In this document: in pieces, positions 12,326 to 22,340 of the stretch
Layout of the letters: the number at the start of each line of letters is the position of its first letter
Position numbering within the stretch: the first letter of the stretch is position 1
NCBI GenBank assembly: GCA_964017125.1
Contig: OZ024916.1
Coordinates: forward strand, 62,001 to 126,000
Direction of reading: 5' to 3'
From: Flabesymbios commensalis
Lineage: Eukaryota; Annelida; Polychaeta; Terebellida; Flabelligeridae
Length of the DNA stretch: 64,000 nucleotides
The notes under the pieces: generated by a model
What the model saw: only the letters and a program-made list of their open reading frames with translations
The model's database searches: none
Told to the model about the DNA's origin: nothing
Position numbers and translations under genes: made by a program

Positions 12326-12600
12326 CGGCAGGGTTCGGCATCTGACGAGAGGCCGCCCCCTGAAGGACGCCAGCGCTGCCAACCAACGGGGTCAAACCCG
12401 CTCCACTCATTCACTTGCGATTCAGCCAGCCGGGCAGACAGATGTCTGTCTTGCCCCCTCAGAGCTAGCCACGAGGCCTAGGCCGCTGCATTCCAAATTC
12501 CATCACCATCCATATGATCAGTGCACAGCGAAGTTTTATCAATAGTAAACAATAAAGAAGAATGAATTAAAAGGAGTTATTTATTCCTGTCGTCCAGACG
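12326..12600. other. GC-rich segment of unknown origin
   Basis: Sequence from 12326 to about 12490 is distinctly GC-rich compared with its surroundings (CGAGAGGCCGCCCCCTGAAG and similar). It has no recognised coding or RNA signature. It begins where CR1-like homology stops, so it may be the edge of the insertion that separates the two CR1 halves. Confidence 0.4.
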
Positions 12601-12840
12601 GGAGAGTAAGTGGAAAGATAGAGGAGTAAAACACTTCTATATTGCCATATTGGTGACCACCCGACAGCACTTCTATATTGCCATATTGGTGACCCCCGAC
12701 GTCGAAACGAACTCGCAACCTTCTGCTAATATTGTTTTCACCAAGCAACTACATAGACATAAGTTACTAGTCTATACTTCTATATTACCATATTGGTGAC
12801 CTCAGAGGCTCGAAACGAGCATGCAACCCTTCTGATTTGG
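12600..12840 (+). repeat. LTR-leader-like triplicated motif (PBS-like)
   Basis: The phrase CTTCTATATTGCCATATTGG followed by TGACC occurs three times (about 12635, 12667 and 12775; the third has ACC for GCC). In the second, TGGTGACCCCCGACGTCG resembles a primer binding site complementary to the 3' end of tRNA-Trp, as in the Gypsy-type element at 61866-64000. This looks like the fossil edge of an LTR retroelement with a local duplication. No paired LTR or pol sequence was recognised nearby. Confidence 0.4.
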
Positions 12841-15106
12841 ACCACTGACCCTAGACGATGAAAATTCACGCAAAACCACTGGTTTTGAGTCAATAAAGGA
12901 TAGTTTTTAAAATTAGGGGATTTTTTCAAAAAAATGACACATCATTTTTTTACAAGGTACGTGATGGTTGTAGGTTATTATTAAATAATGCCAGTAAGAT
13001 TAGTTAGAGAGGTTATCTGAAGAGAGGTACACTCGTTTTCGCTGAGAAAATTTCAATAAATTCGGTTGACAACCACATGCGATCAATCTTTTTCAGGATG
13101 GCCGACACGAGGAATTGCGCAGCAAAATTAGACCGATTGGTTCATCCCCAAATATTAAGATTTTTTTTTCTTCCTATTTGCACCAGTCTAGGCGACTAGA
13201 AAGGAAATAATTTTAAATTCACTTTAAATCGTTTGACACCATAATTGGGTGATTCGATTTTCTCAGCCAATTCAAGAAATATCACTAATAAATTCTGTTG
13301 TCTAAACGTAAAAAAAATAAAATTTCCCAGCCAAAAATATCGCCTGTACTCAGAGAGCTTATGATAGGTTAGAGCCACTTAAAAATGTTAGCCTGAAATA
13401 CATGTGAATAAACGGTCTTATTTGGTCTATAAATACATTATTGTCAGGACCGTAGGTCGATATATTGTGATTGTAATCATATTTTTATTTCAGAGGGGGC
13501 AGAAATATTTTACTATGAAATGGTAAGAGCAGCCATCTGGGCAGCTGGTGCCCCTAACCTTAGCAATGGCTGGCGTAGCCTCAAGTGTTCCCGCCCACCC
13601 GGCATGCACGGCAAAGATCACCTCATCGACTCAACTCATCATAATTAGCATAAATTAAGCCGCCATCTTGAATCAGTGGCGAGAACGGCACACGCCGCTC
13701 ACAGGTCAAGGCCAAAAAGGCCGGCAACAGCGTCTGGAAATACAGTCTAGACATTTTTTAAAAATTTCAAAATATCTTTTTCAGTCCTGAAAGCGAGACT
13801 GAATTCATTTCAGTATGTGCTTCTAGAAATCGCACATTATATCACACATCGTGTGATAGTTGGTGTTGGAAAATTTGATAGTCTATTTTTCCATACTTTC
13901 GTGCTGACACGCCTTCTGACAGGTCAGAGTTCAAATAGGCTAAGCCATGCGCCCACCGTCATGACCGTTGGCGACATACTTAGCTGCTGAATATGCTGAA
14001 CAGTCATTTGCGCATGGTGCAAGATAACCGAAGGGCTCACCGCCCTGACAGAGGGCATCAACACGCACACCACATACCACACAACCGTACAGCCTACATC
14101 AACGGGCACTAGGCTAGATGCGATAACACGCATCGAAGAGAGCGACCGATTTTGACATCACTGTGAAAGATTCTCATAGTGAACATTTTATAAAAAAAAA
14201 GGATGTTCATTATGGGAAATATTCGTCGATGAAATAAATACTATGCAGTCCTTATAGACTACTGGCAGTCAAGAATTACAACAAATAATTCTCAAATTAG
14301 GTCGAACTGTAGATCAATATTACAGTCGCACTCAGCATATCGTCACGATAACGAAATTTTCTCATGATGGGCAGCCTTTAATTTTTACTTATTTACTCCG
14401 AATTTATGAATTGACAGTTGCGCTATGGTGACTAACTTTATATTTTTGTGTGTTTTTCGATTTCTGTGTCAGACTATGGAAAAATTTTCCACACAGGTCG
14501 AATTACTAAATACTAGGCCTACAACCTCATAGCTTAGCATAGTATTTTAGCAATGATTCTGGCATTTGTACATGATATTTTATGACCTACAATCCTCACA
14601 TTTTCCATGTATTATTTGTGAAATAATTTAATGCATCAGCACGATTCATACATCAACAGACAGATTCTGAATCGAACCTACAGTACATTCATCACAATTT
14701 CAATGTATTTGTATACATATGCCTAATAGTTTAATGTAATAGTCTACACTGTAGCGCGTTTTCTGCACAGCAACGAAACTACTCAACTGAACTTATAAAC
14801 TACTCAACACCTCAGCAGCCTACAACCAGACAATAGTTTCATGAACATACTTCAAGTGCTTCCTACTAGGTGTTTTCTCAACTTCATCAACTTCATCATA
14901 TTTCAAGAACTTTTTCGCTGCGCCCTGGTTTTTCGGATGGAACGCGGCGGCGGGCCATGGAAGCCACATTGGTTGGGTGGCTGAGATTGAGAGAGATGCG
15001 TCACTACAACGTTCAATAAATAATGGCGACGCATCAGTACTGTCACTCACTCATTGTCAGTACAACACAAGCGAAGATTGTGTGAACTTTAATAACCAGG
15101 CATAAT
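12841..15106. other. no recognised gene; one unexplained short frame
   Basis: AT-rich sequence with no repeat boundaries that I could define. A 76-codon minus-strand frame at 15050-14820 (MSDSTDASPL...KKFLKYDEVDEVEK...) has protein-like composition. It is not recognised and could be an exon, a transposase scrap or chance. Several GC-richer pieces (13530-13740, 13920-14140) contain no clear coding signal. Confidence 0.45.
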
Positions 15107-15687
15107 TGTCACAAAAATTAGCCGCTGTGGGACCGCAAGGGTGCCGGGCCGGAGTACCTTATGCCGGGGTACGTCACTATGGCGACGGTGTACACTCGCC
15201 CCGGGTAGCGAGTGCTGTTGTCCAATCTGGGGGTACCTGGTACACTATTATGCTGGTACTAAATGATAGAAATACGTGTTTCAGGTGTGCTGACTGGAGA
15301 GACCAGCATTACGTATGAAGGAGACGTGGTGAGCCTGTGACGACGCAAGACGTGCTGGCGGAGCTTGATTGGCTGGTATGGGGTTGATTCCGAGGATCGT
15401 GATGCAGGGGGACACACGGTGACTGAGGGCAGATGGTGAGGACGTGGCTTGGAGCTACATGGAGAGACTGGGATCTCGCATGGATCTGACAGACTGGTTG
15501 GAGACAGGCTGGTGGTGATACACGAGGACCAGGGTGACCAGAGAGGACCGATGCAGACGGCTCGAGCAATTGAAATACGCACTGTAAATATGGTATCGCA
15601 CTGATTAAATATGTATTGCACTAAACCCAGAGTTCTTGTTATTCGTTAATGGTTCATGAGTTCACACATAGCAGTAAATCCGTGACA
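15107..15687. mobile_element. solo LTR with 5-bp target duplication
   Basis: A 581-bp segment begins TGTCAC and ends GTGACA, giving the TG...CA ends and 6-bp inverted tips typical of retroelement LTRs. It is flanked by a perfect direct repeat ATAAT (15102-15106 and 15688-15692). It is moderately GC-rich in its first two thirds and contains no pol sequence, so it is the single LTR left after recombination between two LTRs. The family is uncertain; 5-bp duplications suit Ty3/Gypsy or BEL. Fossil only. Confidence 0.85.
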
Positions 15688-15692
15688 ATAAT

Positions 15693-17214
15693 ATAAATGT
15701 ATGCCGTATCAAACCCGCTCAAATATGCATATTTAGCCACATAGGCCGCAATTTGAGTGTTTCACTAATTAATCATGTCAAATATAAACTGTTTTTTACG
15801 TCTAACGCTTTTGACAGACTGTCAGACTCATCATTCTGACAGGCTGGTATGGAGTATATTGTGAACAGACGACATGCTGAGCGGTAGTATGCCGCTCACG
15901 CATACAGGCAGTTAGCACAGACTACAGTCTACACCGCTCAACACACAGTGTACAGCACAGCTAGCCAGACAGCAAAACGCAGCACAGTCCACGTACTGAC
16001 GGCCGCTCACGCCAGTTACCAGGCTAATGCCAATGGTCTGAGCACGCACTTGCTTGGATGCGCAGGAGAATCCCCAGTTCAGTATCAACTTTTTGTACAG
16101 ATTTACAGACGTTAGTGATTTACAGCTTTCAGTATTAATGACATTCCAGCTTCAAAGAATCAGTACCAGCCTAATTAATATCAGAACTTTCGTCCAGCAC
16201 CATTTTTTTTTAATAATTCTCACAGACATTTCAGATTTCAGCAGTTATTTTAATATTAATAGTACCTACCTGCACAGTAGCCTAATAGGCTTGACAAACT
16301 TTAATAATTTAATATCTTTTCTATATTAATGGCAACCAATCAGCTATTCGTTATCGGTACTCTGAGAGTTTGATCAGCTTTCATTGTCAACACGATATTG
16401 GTGAATTTTTTAACAACTGCAATTTCAGGTTTAATGATTTTCATTCACGTGACACTTCATGGGACAACTCGTTCTACGTTATACTTCACCCCGAAACATG
16501 TTCAAACATGTCTATTGCCTCACATCGCAATTACACATACAATTTAAACCTCTTAGTAAGACACGGTTGTACGGTAGATGCACTGCGGACACTGTCAACC
16601 AGCGCGCCCGAAACAGGTACCGAACACATAGCGTATAATGCACCCCATGCAGACTAACACGGCACGAGCACGATCACTAGCAATTTTTTATTCCTCGCGC
16701 TAACGAGGATTTTGGGATATTTTGCATTTTAAAGCTACCAATAAACAAAACGATCCACGAACGACGTTCGCTACAGTATCACATATTCTGCCTTTTTAAC
16801 GATCACGCACTGCCGCTTAACATCGTTACCATATTTTAGCATGTGTTGTACGACATATCCAAACACCTGCTCAATTCGTGTGGCTGGTTCTCGCTATATC
16901 AGCGCCAAACCTGTGGGTACAGTCACACGCATCGCACTTCTATTATATTGTATCACATGCAATGTACTAATTGTACCTTTTTTAAATGTAATTTACATAA
17001 GTAATTTGCAAAGCATATTATGTAAACTATATAATTAATGCTTGTACTACATGATTGTATTAATTAAATATGAATAGGGTTGGACGACACACGTCGAGCA
17101 GCAGCATAATTTCAGAACACTGGTGTTAAGAGGAAGGAAAAGGACTTTAAATATTTTTTATGCTGCGCATGTGGTGTTCGACACCCACCCACCCTGTATT
17201 TTTTCACTCAGCTA
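15693..17214. other. no recognised gene between solo LTR and CR1 half
   Basis: Open frames at 16054-16329, 16370-16657 and 16841-17038 have no motif that I recognise, and the flanks look AT-rich and noncoding. The stretch is part of the 4.9-kb block that separates the two CR1-like segments. Confidence 0.5.
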
Positions 17215-18530
17215 TTTCTGTAATAATGTTGTTTTTGGTGCACTACTCGGATGGGTGTAGAGCTGTCTGTCAATTTCGAGTTGACTCTTTCTCCATTTCC
17301 TCTCCAAAGCTCTTCTCTTCCTTCGCATATCTTGGAGCCCATCATCAAACCAGGGCTGTGTAAGTCTCGTTTTCTTGTTCAGTTCTACTGTTGGTGCATG
17401 TTTATCTAACATTAGTGTAGAGCATTCGTAATACCTGTCCAGTAGCCTGTTGACATCCACTCCATCTGCTGATATTATAACTTCTTCCAGCTCAGATGAC
17501 AAGTCGAGTTGGAAAGCAGTAATATCCATTTTCCTGTATTCACGATATGATGTTTTCTTTCCTAATGGCCGATGATGTATGCCATTGATTTTAAATGTCA
17601 CTGTATGGTGGTCAGATATGACATTTTCAGTCACTGCTGCTTGACCTACCAATAGCTGATCTGTAGATCTTTTAATATCCAGTCTAGTGTGTGTCCATGC
17701 TTATGTGTGGGTACATGGGTTACTTGTTCAAAGCTTGTCTCAAGTAGTATCTAATTTAGTCTAGCTGCATCATCTTCATTCATGTTGTTTTCATGGAGGT
17801 TGAAATCATCAGCAACAAGCACCTTGCTCGGCGAGCCAAGGCACTCATCAATGTGTCAAATTAATCCAGGAATTTCGATATATATGACATAATGACGGTT
17901 TATACAGCAAAACAACAACAAATGATGGCTTATTACATGACAATTCAATGTATTCAAATTCACTGAAATTCCACGACGAGCGCGTTATAAAGTTAAGATG
18001 TGATTAGTGAAGGACAGCAACACCTCCTCCTCGTTTGGTTGTCCTGTTTTTGAGTCCAGGTGGGGTAATTTTATTCATGACTACCTGGTCGTCATCTTTC
18101 AGCCACGTTTCTGTTAAAAGTGCAATGTCAGTTTCACACTCTGTTAAACTGTCCGTGACAAGGACAGTTTTGTTTCTGACAGAACGCACATTTAACAGAG
18201 TAGAATTCAGGAAAAATGTTTTTGATTTGATGCTTATTGAGGTGGAAATATCAGATTCAGACTTACATGAACTAAAATGCTGCAGCTGGTCATTGCTGGT
18301 AGTTTTCCGGGCCCGCCGTCCACGACGGGTCTTCCTCACTGCACAGATGCCATTATCACGTAGAGATCTTACGACAGAAACAGGCAAACGCCATTTATAA
18401 TCCCGAATCTGTCCTCTTCCATTGGTGCTACAGGGCAGCCCCGCATGTACAGGGTGGGGTACAGTGCGCAGTGCATACAGGTCCGCTCGAGTGTAAGAGA
18501 GCCTCTCAGCTGGGGATTCCACAGCCATAA
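17215..18530 (-). pseudogene. CR1-like LINE, endonuclease half of ORF2
   Basis: From 18528 the minus strand reads MAVESPAERLSYTRADLY, GRGQIRDYKWRLPVSVV, SLRDNGICAVRKTRRG, LLNVRSVRNKTVLVTD, IALLTETWLKDDD and RGGGVAVLH. It continues in other frames with LVADDFNLHENN (GDFN-type motif), then VISDHHTVTFKING, KTSYREYRKMDI and RLTQPWFDDGLQDMRRKRR. This is the N-terminal leader, endonuclease and linker of a CR1-superfamily ORF2. At least two frame breaks lie around 17650-18003. It stops before the RT, whose expected continuation in the same orientation is at 12325-11221. Confidence 0.85.
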
Positions 18531-18840
18531 TATGAGATGGTTACATCCAGCCTGTATGGAGCTGATCCGTGGTGGTACATGTCCTGTGTACAGTGATAGA
18601 GCATGAGGGTGCGATATTTGGAAGCAGTTGAATCACAAATTTCATCCCAAACTTCACGACAAATGGTGGCGTTATGGGTATAACACCAACCCACTGGATC
18701 TTTGCAATATGATCTAAGTGTATATTATTATTATTATTATTATTATCCTGATAAATGTGAGATATCTGTATGAGATGTAACATTGTAAAAAAAAGCTGTG
18801 ATTGTGAGAGCTGATGAGAGTGCAACCAGTCGGCGCAACC
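18531..18840 (-). mobile_element. probable 5' UTR of the CR1-like LINE
   Basis: This sequence lies directly upstream (sense) of the ORF2 leader, with no other feature except a (TTA)n microsatellite at 18721-18745. It is assigned by position only; the real 5' boundary is not visible. Confidence 0.4.
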
Positions 18841-19050
18841 CCACTAACACTAAATTACATGTATATGTGTATTACATATTAGATCAGAAATAATTGTCTT
18901 TCAATAGTGACAACATAACTTAACACATGTTTTAGACCTTTTAACTGAAAGCTAAGAGACTGTAGAATAGTCACTATAATAGTGTAGGAGTAGGACATGC
19001 TATAAGAGACTATAGTCTATGACACAATTATCTGGATCGCATGCTTTTCG

Positions 19051-20947
19051 ATGATTTCTCCGTCAATTCTGAACCATTTCAAATTGTATATAAAGTATAA
19101 GAAAGAACCTAACTTATTTAATGAAAAGACATATAAAGTTTTCCGAAGTAATTTTTTACACAAAATATTGCGTAAATCTGAAAGAGATCATTATGATAAT
19201 TTATTGACAGAAAATCAAAGTAACTTGAATAAGATGTGGTCTGTTATAAACGAAATTATAAATAAACGTAAACAAAAGCCTATGATTAGCAAATTTGTAG
19301 TAAGTGATAGAGAAATTTATGACAGTAGAGATATAGCTGAACACTTTAATAATTTTTTCACTAATGTAGCCAAAAATTTAGCGGCTAAAATACCCGGCAC
19401 CACTAAAGAAGCCACCTCGTACATCGATTAAAAAACAGGAGTCCTGGGTGGGATGATATCAATTCCAAGGTTTTTAAATCTACTTATCATTTATATATTG
19501 TACCGCTAACTTATTTAAAGGGACTGGCCCATGCTAAAATTATCAGAAAATCGGTGATTATATTTCGGGTTCCTAATATGACCATATGATGTACACATGT
19601 ATATAGACTAGAACTGCAAATTTTTATAATTTTTGTGCTGCGCATTCACCAGTTAGGCTAGATATAGAGACGAAATTCCCGCATTTTCTATTTTTGACAT
19701 GGTTGTCAATAATTAGAAATCAGGAATTTCGTCTCTATATCTAGCCTAACTGGTGAATGCGCAGCAGAAAAATTAAAAAACTTTTGCAGTTCTAGTCTAT
19801 GGACATGTTCACATCATATGGTCATATCCAGAAGCCAAAATAAAATCACCGATTTTTTTATGATTTCAGCCTGGGCCAGTCCCTTTAATAAATTTGTCAT
19901 TTGCATAAGGAGTATTTCCAAAAGAATTAAAAATTGCCAAGGTGATACCAATATATAAAAGTGGTGATTGTAAGACTATTAACAATTATAGGCCTGTATC
20001 AGTTTTACCTGTGTTTTCAAAAGTTTTTGAACGTATAATGTACAACAGAATTTTTTCCTTTCTAAACTCTTTTGATTTGTTATACAAATATCACTTTGGA
20101 TTTCGTGAAAAACATGGTACTAATATGGCTTTAATTGTGCTAGTGGACGAAATACTCAAGGCATTAGATGAAGGAAAAATTGTACTAGGGTTTGTTCAAA
20201 ATTGTTGAATGGTTAAATGTAAGCAAACTGTCATTAAATGTAAAAAAAACTCATTACATGATTTTTAGCTTATCTCGAAATCGTATTATTAACGATACAG
20301 ATATTAAGATTAATGGGCAAATGGTGGCACGTGTTGTTTGTACTAAATTCTTATGAGTTTTAATTGATGAAGAACTGTCATGGGCAAACCATACTAAAGC
20401 TATAAAAATGAAAATTTTCCAAGGTACAGGAATATTAAATAAAGCCAAAAAATATATAAACTTGTCTACATTAGTAACATTGTACCACAGTTTTATTTAT
20501 CCTTACCTAACGTATTGTTTAGAATTGTGGGGAGGAGCTGGTGATGTATATTTATTGTCAGTGTTTAAATTGCAAAGACGAGTGGTTAGGATAATAAAAT
20601 CCTTACCGCACAGAGCTCACACTGAACCTATCTTTTTAGATTTAAAATTATTGAACATTTATCAATTAAACAAACAGAAGATTTTATTATTTATGTTCAA
20701 ATATATTCGTGGTTGTCTACCCAAATTGTTAAACAATTATTATATTCGGAATGTAGATATTCATAGTCATGTAACACGCCAGCAAAATAAACTGCACACA
20801 CATAAATGTAGGACGTCTGCCGCACAAAAGGCCATCAGGTGTGATGGTGTTACTTTATGGAATGAATTTTCAAGCAAAGTATATTTTGATGTCAGTTTTA
20901 CATGTTATAAAAAAGCGCTAAAAAGATTTTTTTTAAATCAAGTATAA
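19051..20947 (+). pseudogene. LINE ORF2 remnant, RT without catalytic core
   Basis: Linker residues (LFNEKTYKVFRSNFLHKILR, MWSVINEIINKRK, DIAEHFNNFFTNVAK) are followed by GWDDINSKVFKSTY in a shifted frame. After the MITE come VFPKELKIAKVIPIYKSGDC, NNYRPVSVLPVFSKVFE and FGFREKHGTNMAL. The sequence then jumps near 20191 to WLNVSKLSLNVKKTHYM, so the FADD-type catalytic block is gone. A 179-codon frame from 20408 (YHSFIYPYLTYCLELWGG, FKLQRRVVRIIK, TLWNEFS) is the conserved CR1/L2 C-terminal domain and ends with a stop at 20945-20947. Confidence 0.85.
19519..19884. mobile_element. fold-back MITE, TTAA target, inside a LINE
   Basis: A 366-bp element with inverted ends AGGGACTGGCCCA and TGGGCCAGTCCCT, flanked by TTAA on both sides (19515-19518, 19885-19888). 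The arms are complementary over most of the length; for example CACCAGTTAGGCTAGATATA on the left matches TATATCTAGCCTAACTGGTG on the right. Deleting the element and one TTAA rejoins the LINE frame as PLTYL-INLSF, so the insertion was exact. TTAA targets are characteristic of piggyBac-type transposases, so this is probably a non-autonomous piggyBac-mobilised MITE. It has no coding capacity. Confidence 0.93.
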
Positions 20948-21167
20948 TTTTTTTACAAATCATATCCTCTGATGTATTATACATTATTTGATAGTATCAT
21001 GCACTTCTGCACTTTTATTTTATTTTTTACAAATTCGAAAATGTTACTTTGTCCTCTTTGTCATTAGATGCGATATATTTAATTTATTTCTTTATCTGTA
21101 TAATATTGTTTTGTTATCATATTGTATTTCTAATGACAATAAATACCTTTTGAATTGAATTGAATTT

Positions 21168-21432
21168 CCTTGAAATTTTGCACAGGACATTTTCTGGTCA
21201 TGTCCTAACCAGCTAACAGCGTTATATACAGAATTGCAAAAGTAAGACCATTTTAAATAGTCTAAAGTAGTAAATTGAAAATATGACATCCCTCTATAAA
21301 CCCATAACGCTAATTCTGAAATTTTATTACATGTTAAATGGTCTAACTTTTGAAATATTAAATATAATTTTGCGAAATTTTTACCTATGTTAGGACATGA
21401 CTTGAAAATATCCTGTGCAAAATTTCTAAAAA
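21168..21432. mobile_element. fold-back element with about 38-bp inverted ends
   Basis: The left end TTGAAATTTTGCACAGGACA...GTCATGTCCTAAC is mirrored by GTTAGGACATGACTTG...TATCCTGTGCAAAATTTC at the right. The middle pairs too (ATTGCAAAAGTAAGACCATT with AATGGTCTAACTTTTGAAAT, imperfectly). The middle resembles the larger fold-back at 58700-60794, so they are probably related families. It inserted at, or beside, the microsatellite tail of the upstream LINE. No clear target duplication. Confidence 0.75.
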
Positions 21433-21602
21433 ATTAGTTCTGATTATACCTAGTGTAGGCTACATCCTAACAATAGGCCTAACATCGAATTGATTGAATA
21501 CTCAGGTTACCTGGTTACTAGACAACTTTACTCTGTAAGTACTAGGCCTACTACTACTAGACTAACGGTAGGCCTATTTTTTAGTGAAAAATATAAAAAT
21601 AC

Positions 21603-22014
21603 TTGCCAGTCATAAGCCACCGAATGAATCTTCGAACCAGATGATGACGACGAAGAAGTCGGACTGTCAGTTTCACTCAGCCGTTCACTGTCCTCAACCG
21701 GCGACAATTGCAGACGTGAAATCGGCCCGGCCAGAAATTCCTCATCTAACCCAAGACGATGTGTGCTTGAACAAGAAGCAGTGGCTGATCCAGAATGTGC
21801 AAGAGGAGGGGGCGTAAGCCACATTTTGGCTGAAAAAAGGGGTGTTAGCTTCACTTTATTCCAAAAAATGCATGAAAATGCAATATTTTCACCAAGAAGG
21901 GGGGGCGTACGCCGGGTACGCCCTATGCTGGATCCGCCACTGAGAAGGTCCCGGACCAGGTGGTTCAAACTGATAAGGTTTGATAACCTTTTTTGACGAA
22001 CTGACGTCTAACAT
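21603..22014 (-). CDS. possible first coding exon, unknown gene, split by a MITE
   Basis: On the minus strand an ATG at 22014 opens MLDVSSSKKVIKPYQFEPPG. If the 164-bp MITE (21779-21942) and one AGAAG target copy are ignored, the frame continues CSSTHRLGLDEEF, LAGPISRLQLSPVEDSER and a Ser-rich run to AYDWQ. It ends at CAA followed by GTATTT, a usable 5' splice site at 21602. The acidic/Ser composition and the CpG-rich DNA upstream argue for a real host exon. The MITE shifts the frame (169 bp added), so this allele would be truncated unless the insert is spliced out. The protein is not recognised. No downstream exon was found to the left. Confidence 0.4.
21779..21942. mobile_element. 164-bp hAT-like MITE, 5-bp TSD AGAAG
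   Basis: Ends CAGTGGCTGATCCAG and CTGGATCCGCCACTG are inverted repeats with one mismatch. Both flanks are AGAAG (21774-21778 and 21943-21947). CAG...CTG ends are typical of hAT elements; some hAT lineages make 5-bp duplications. The interior, with GGGGGCGTACGCCGGGTACG, has no coding capacity. Confidence 0.9.
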
Positions 22015-22110
22015 GCCTCGACGTCTTCATTTTCATCACCTGATGACAAGGCCGACCCCATCTTGTGCGTCCGAAGTGACGTCACACGCTACGCGCCTAG
22101 CGGCGAAGCT
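22015..22110 (-). promoter_or_regulatory. CpG-rich promoter-like segment with CRE
   Basis: Upstream of the ATG at 22014 the sequence becomes CpG-rich and includes TGACGTCA at 22077-22084, a perfect CREB/ATF consensus. ACGTC occurs several more times. No TATA box was seen. The position fits a promoter for the putative minus-strand exon. It is also possible that this is a fortuitous CpG patch. Confidence 0.4.
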
Positions 22111-22340
22111 CAACATCTATGATTTCAAAAACTAAAATAAATAGGTACTTAAAACCTCTTTATTCGACTTATGCCTTATTTTCTATATTTAAATAACTAA
22201 AAAATTGAATTATTATCATATTTAGTTTCCAATAATGCCAATAAACCTCATATTTTAACCTCCCTCACGGCTTGAACTTTAAATCCAATAATAAAATTAC
22301 AAATGAGATAAAATTATGTCAGATTGTGTATTATATTAAT
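22111..22340. other. AT-rich spacer
   Basis: Nothing recognised between the CpG patch and the large fold-back element. Confidence 0.4.

Larger units (their letters stand above)
19040..21166 (+). mobile_element. CR1/L2-superfamily LINE copy (plus strand)
   Basis: 5'-truncated LINE running from the endonuclease-RT linker through the RT C-terminus to a short 3' tail. The tail, AATAAATACCTTTTGAATTG with (TTGAA)n at 21149-21166, is the microsatellite type of 3' end known for CR1/L2-type LINEs. A 366-bp MITE sits inside at 19519-19884, and the RT catalytic part is deleted near 20191. The 3' flank is a different fold-back element. No target duplication was identified. Confidence 0.85.

Noticed and set aside
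15259-15621. 120-codon Pro/Ser-rich minus-strand frame
   Set aside because: It lies wholly inside the solo LTR and has no retroelement or host protein motif.
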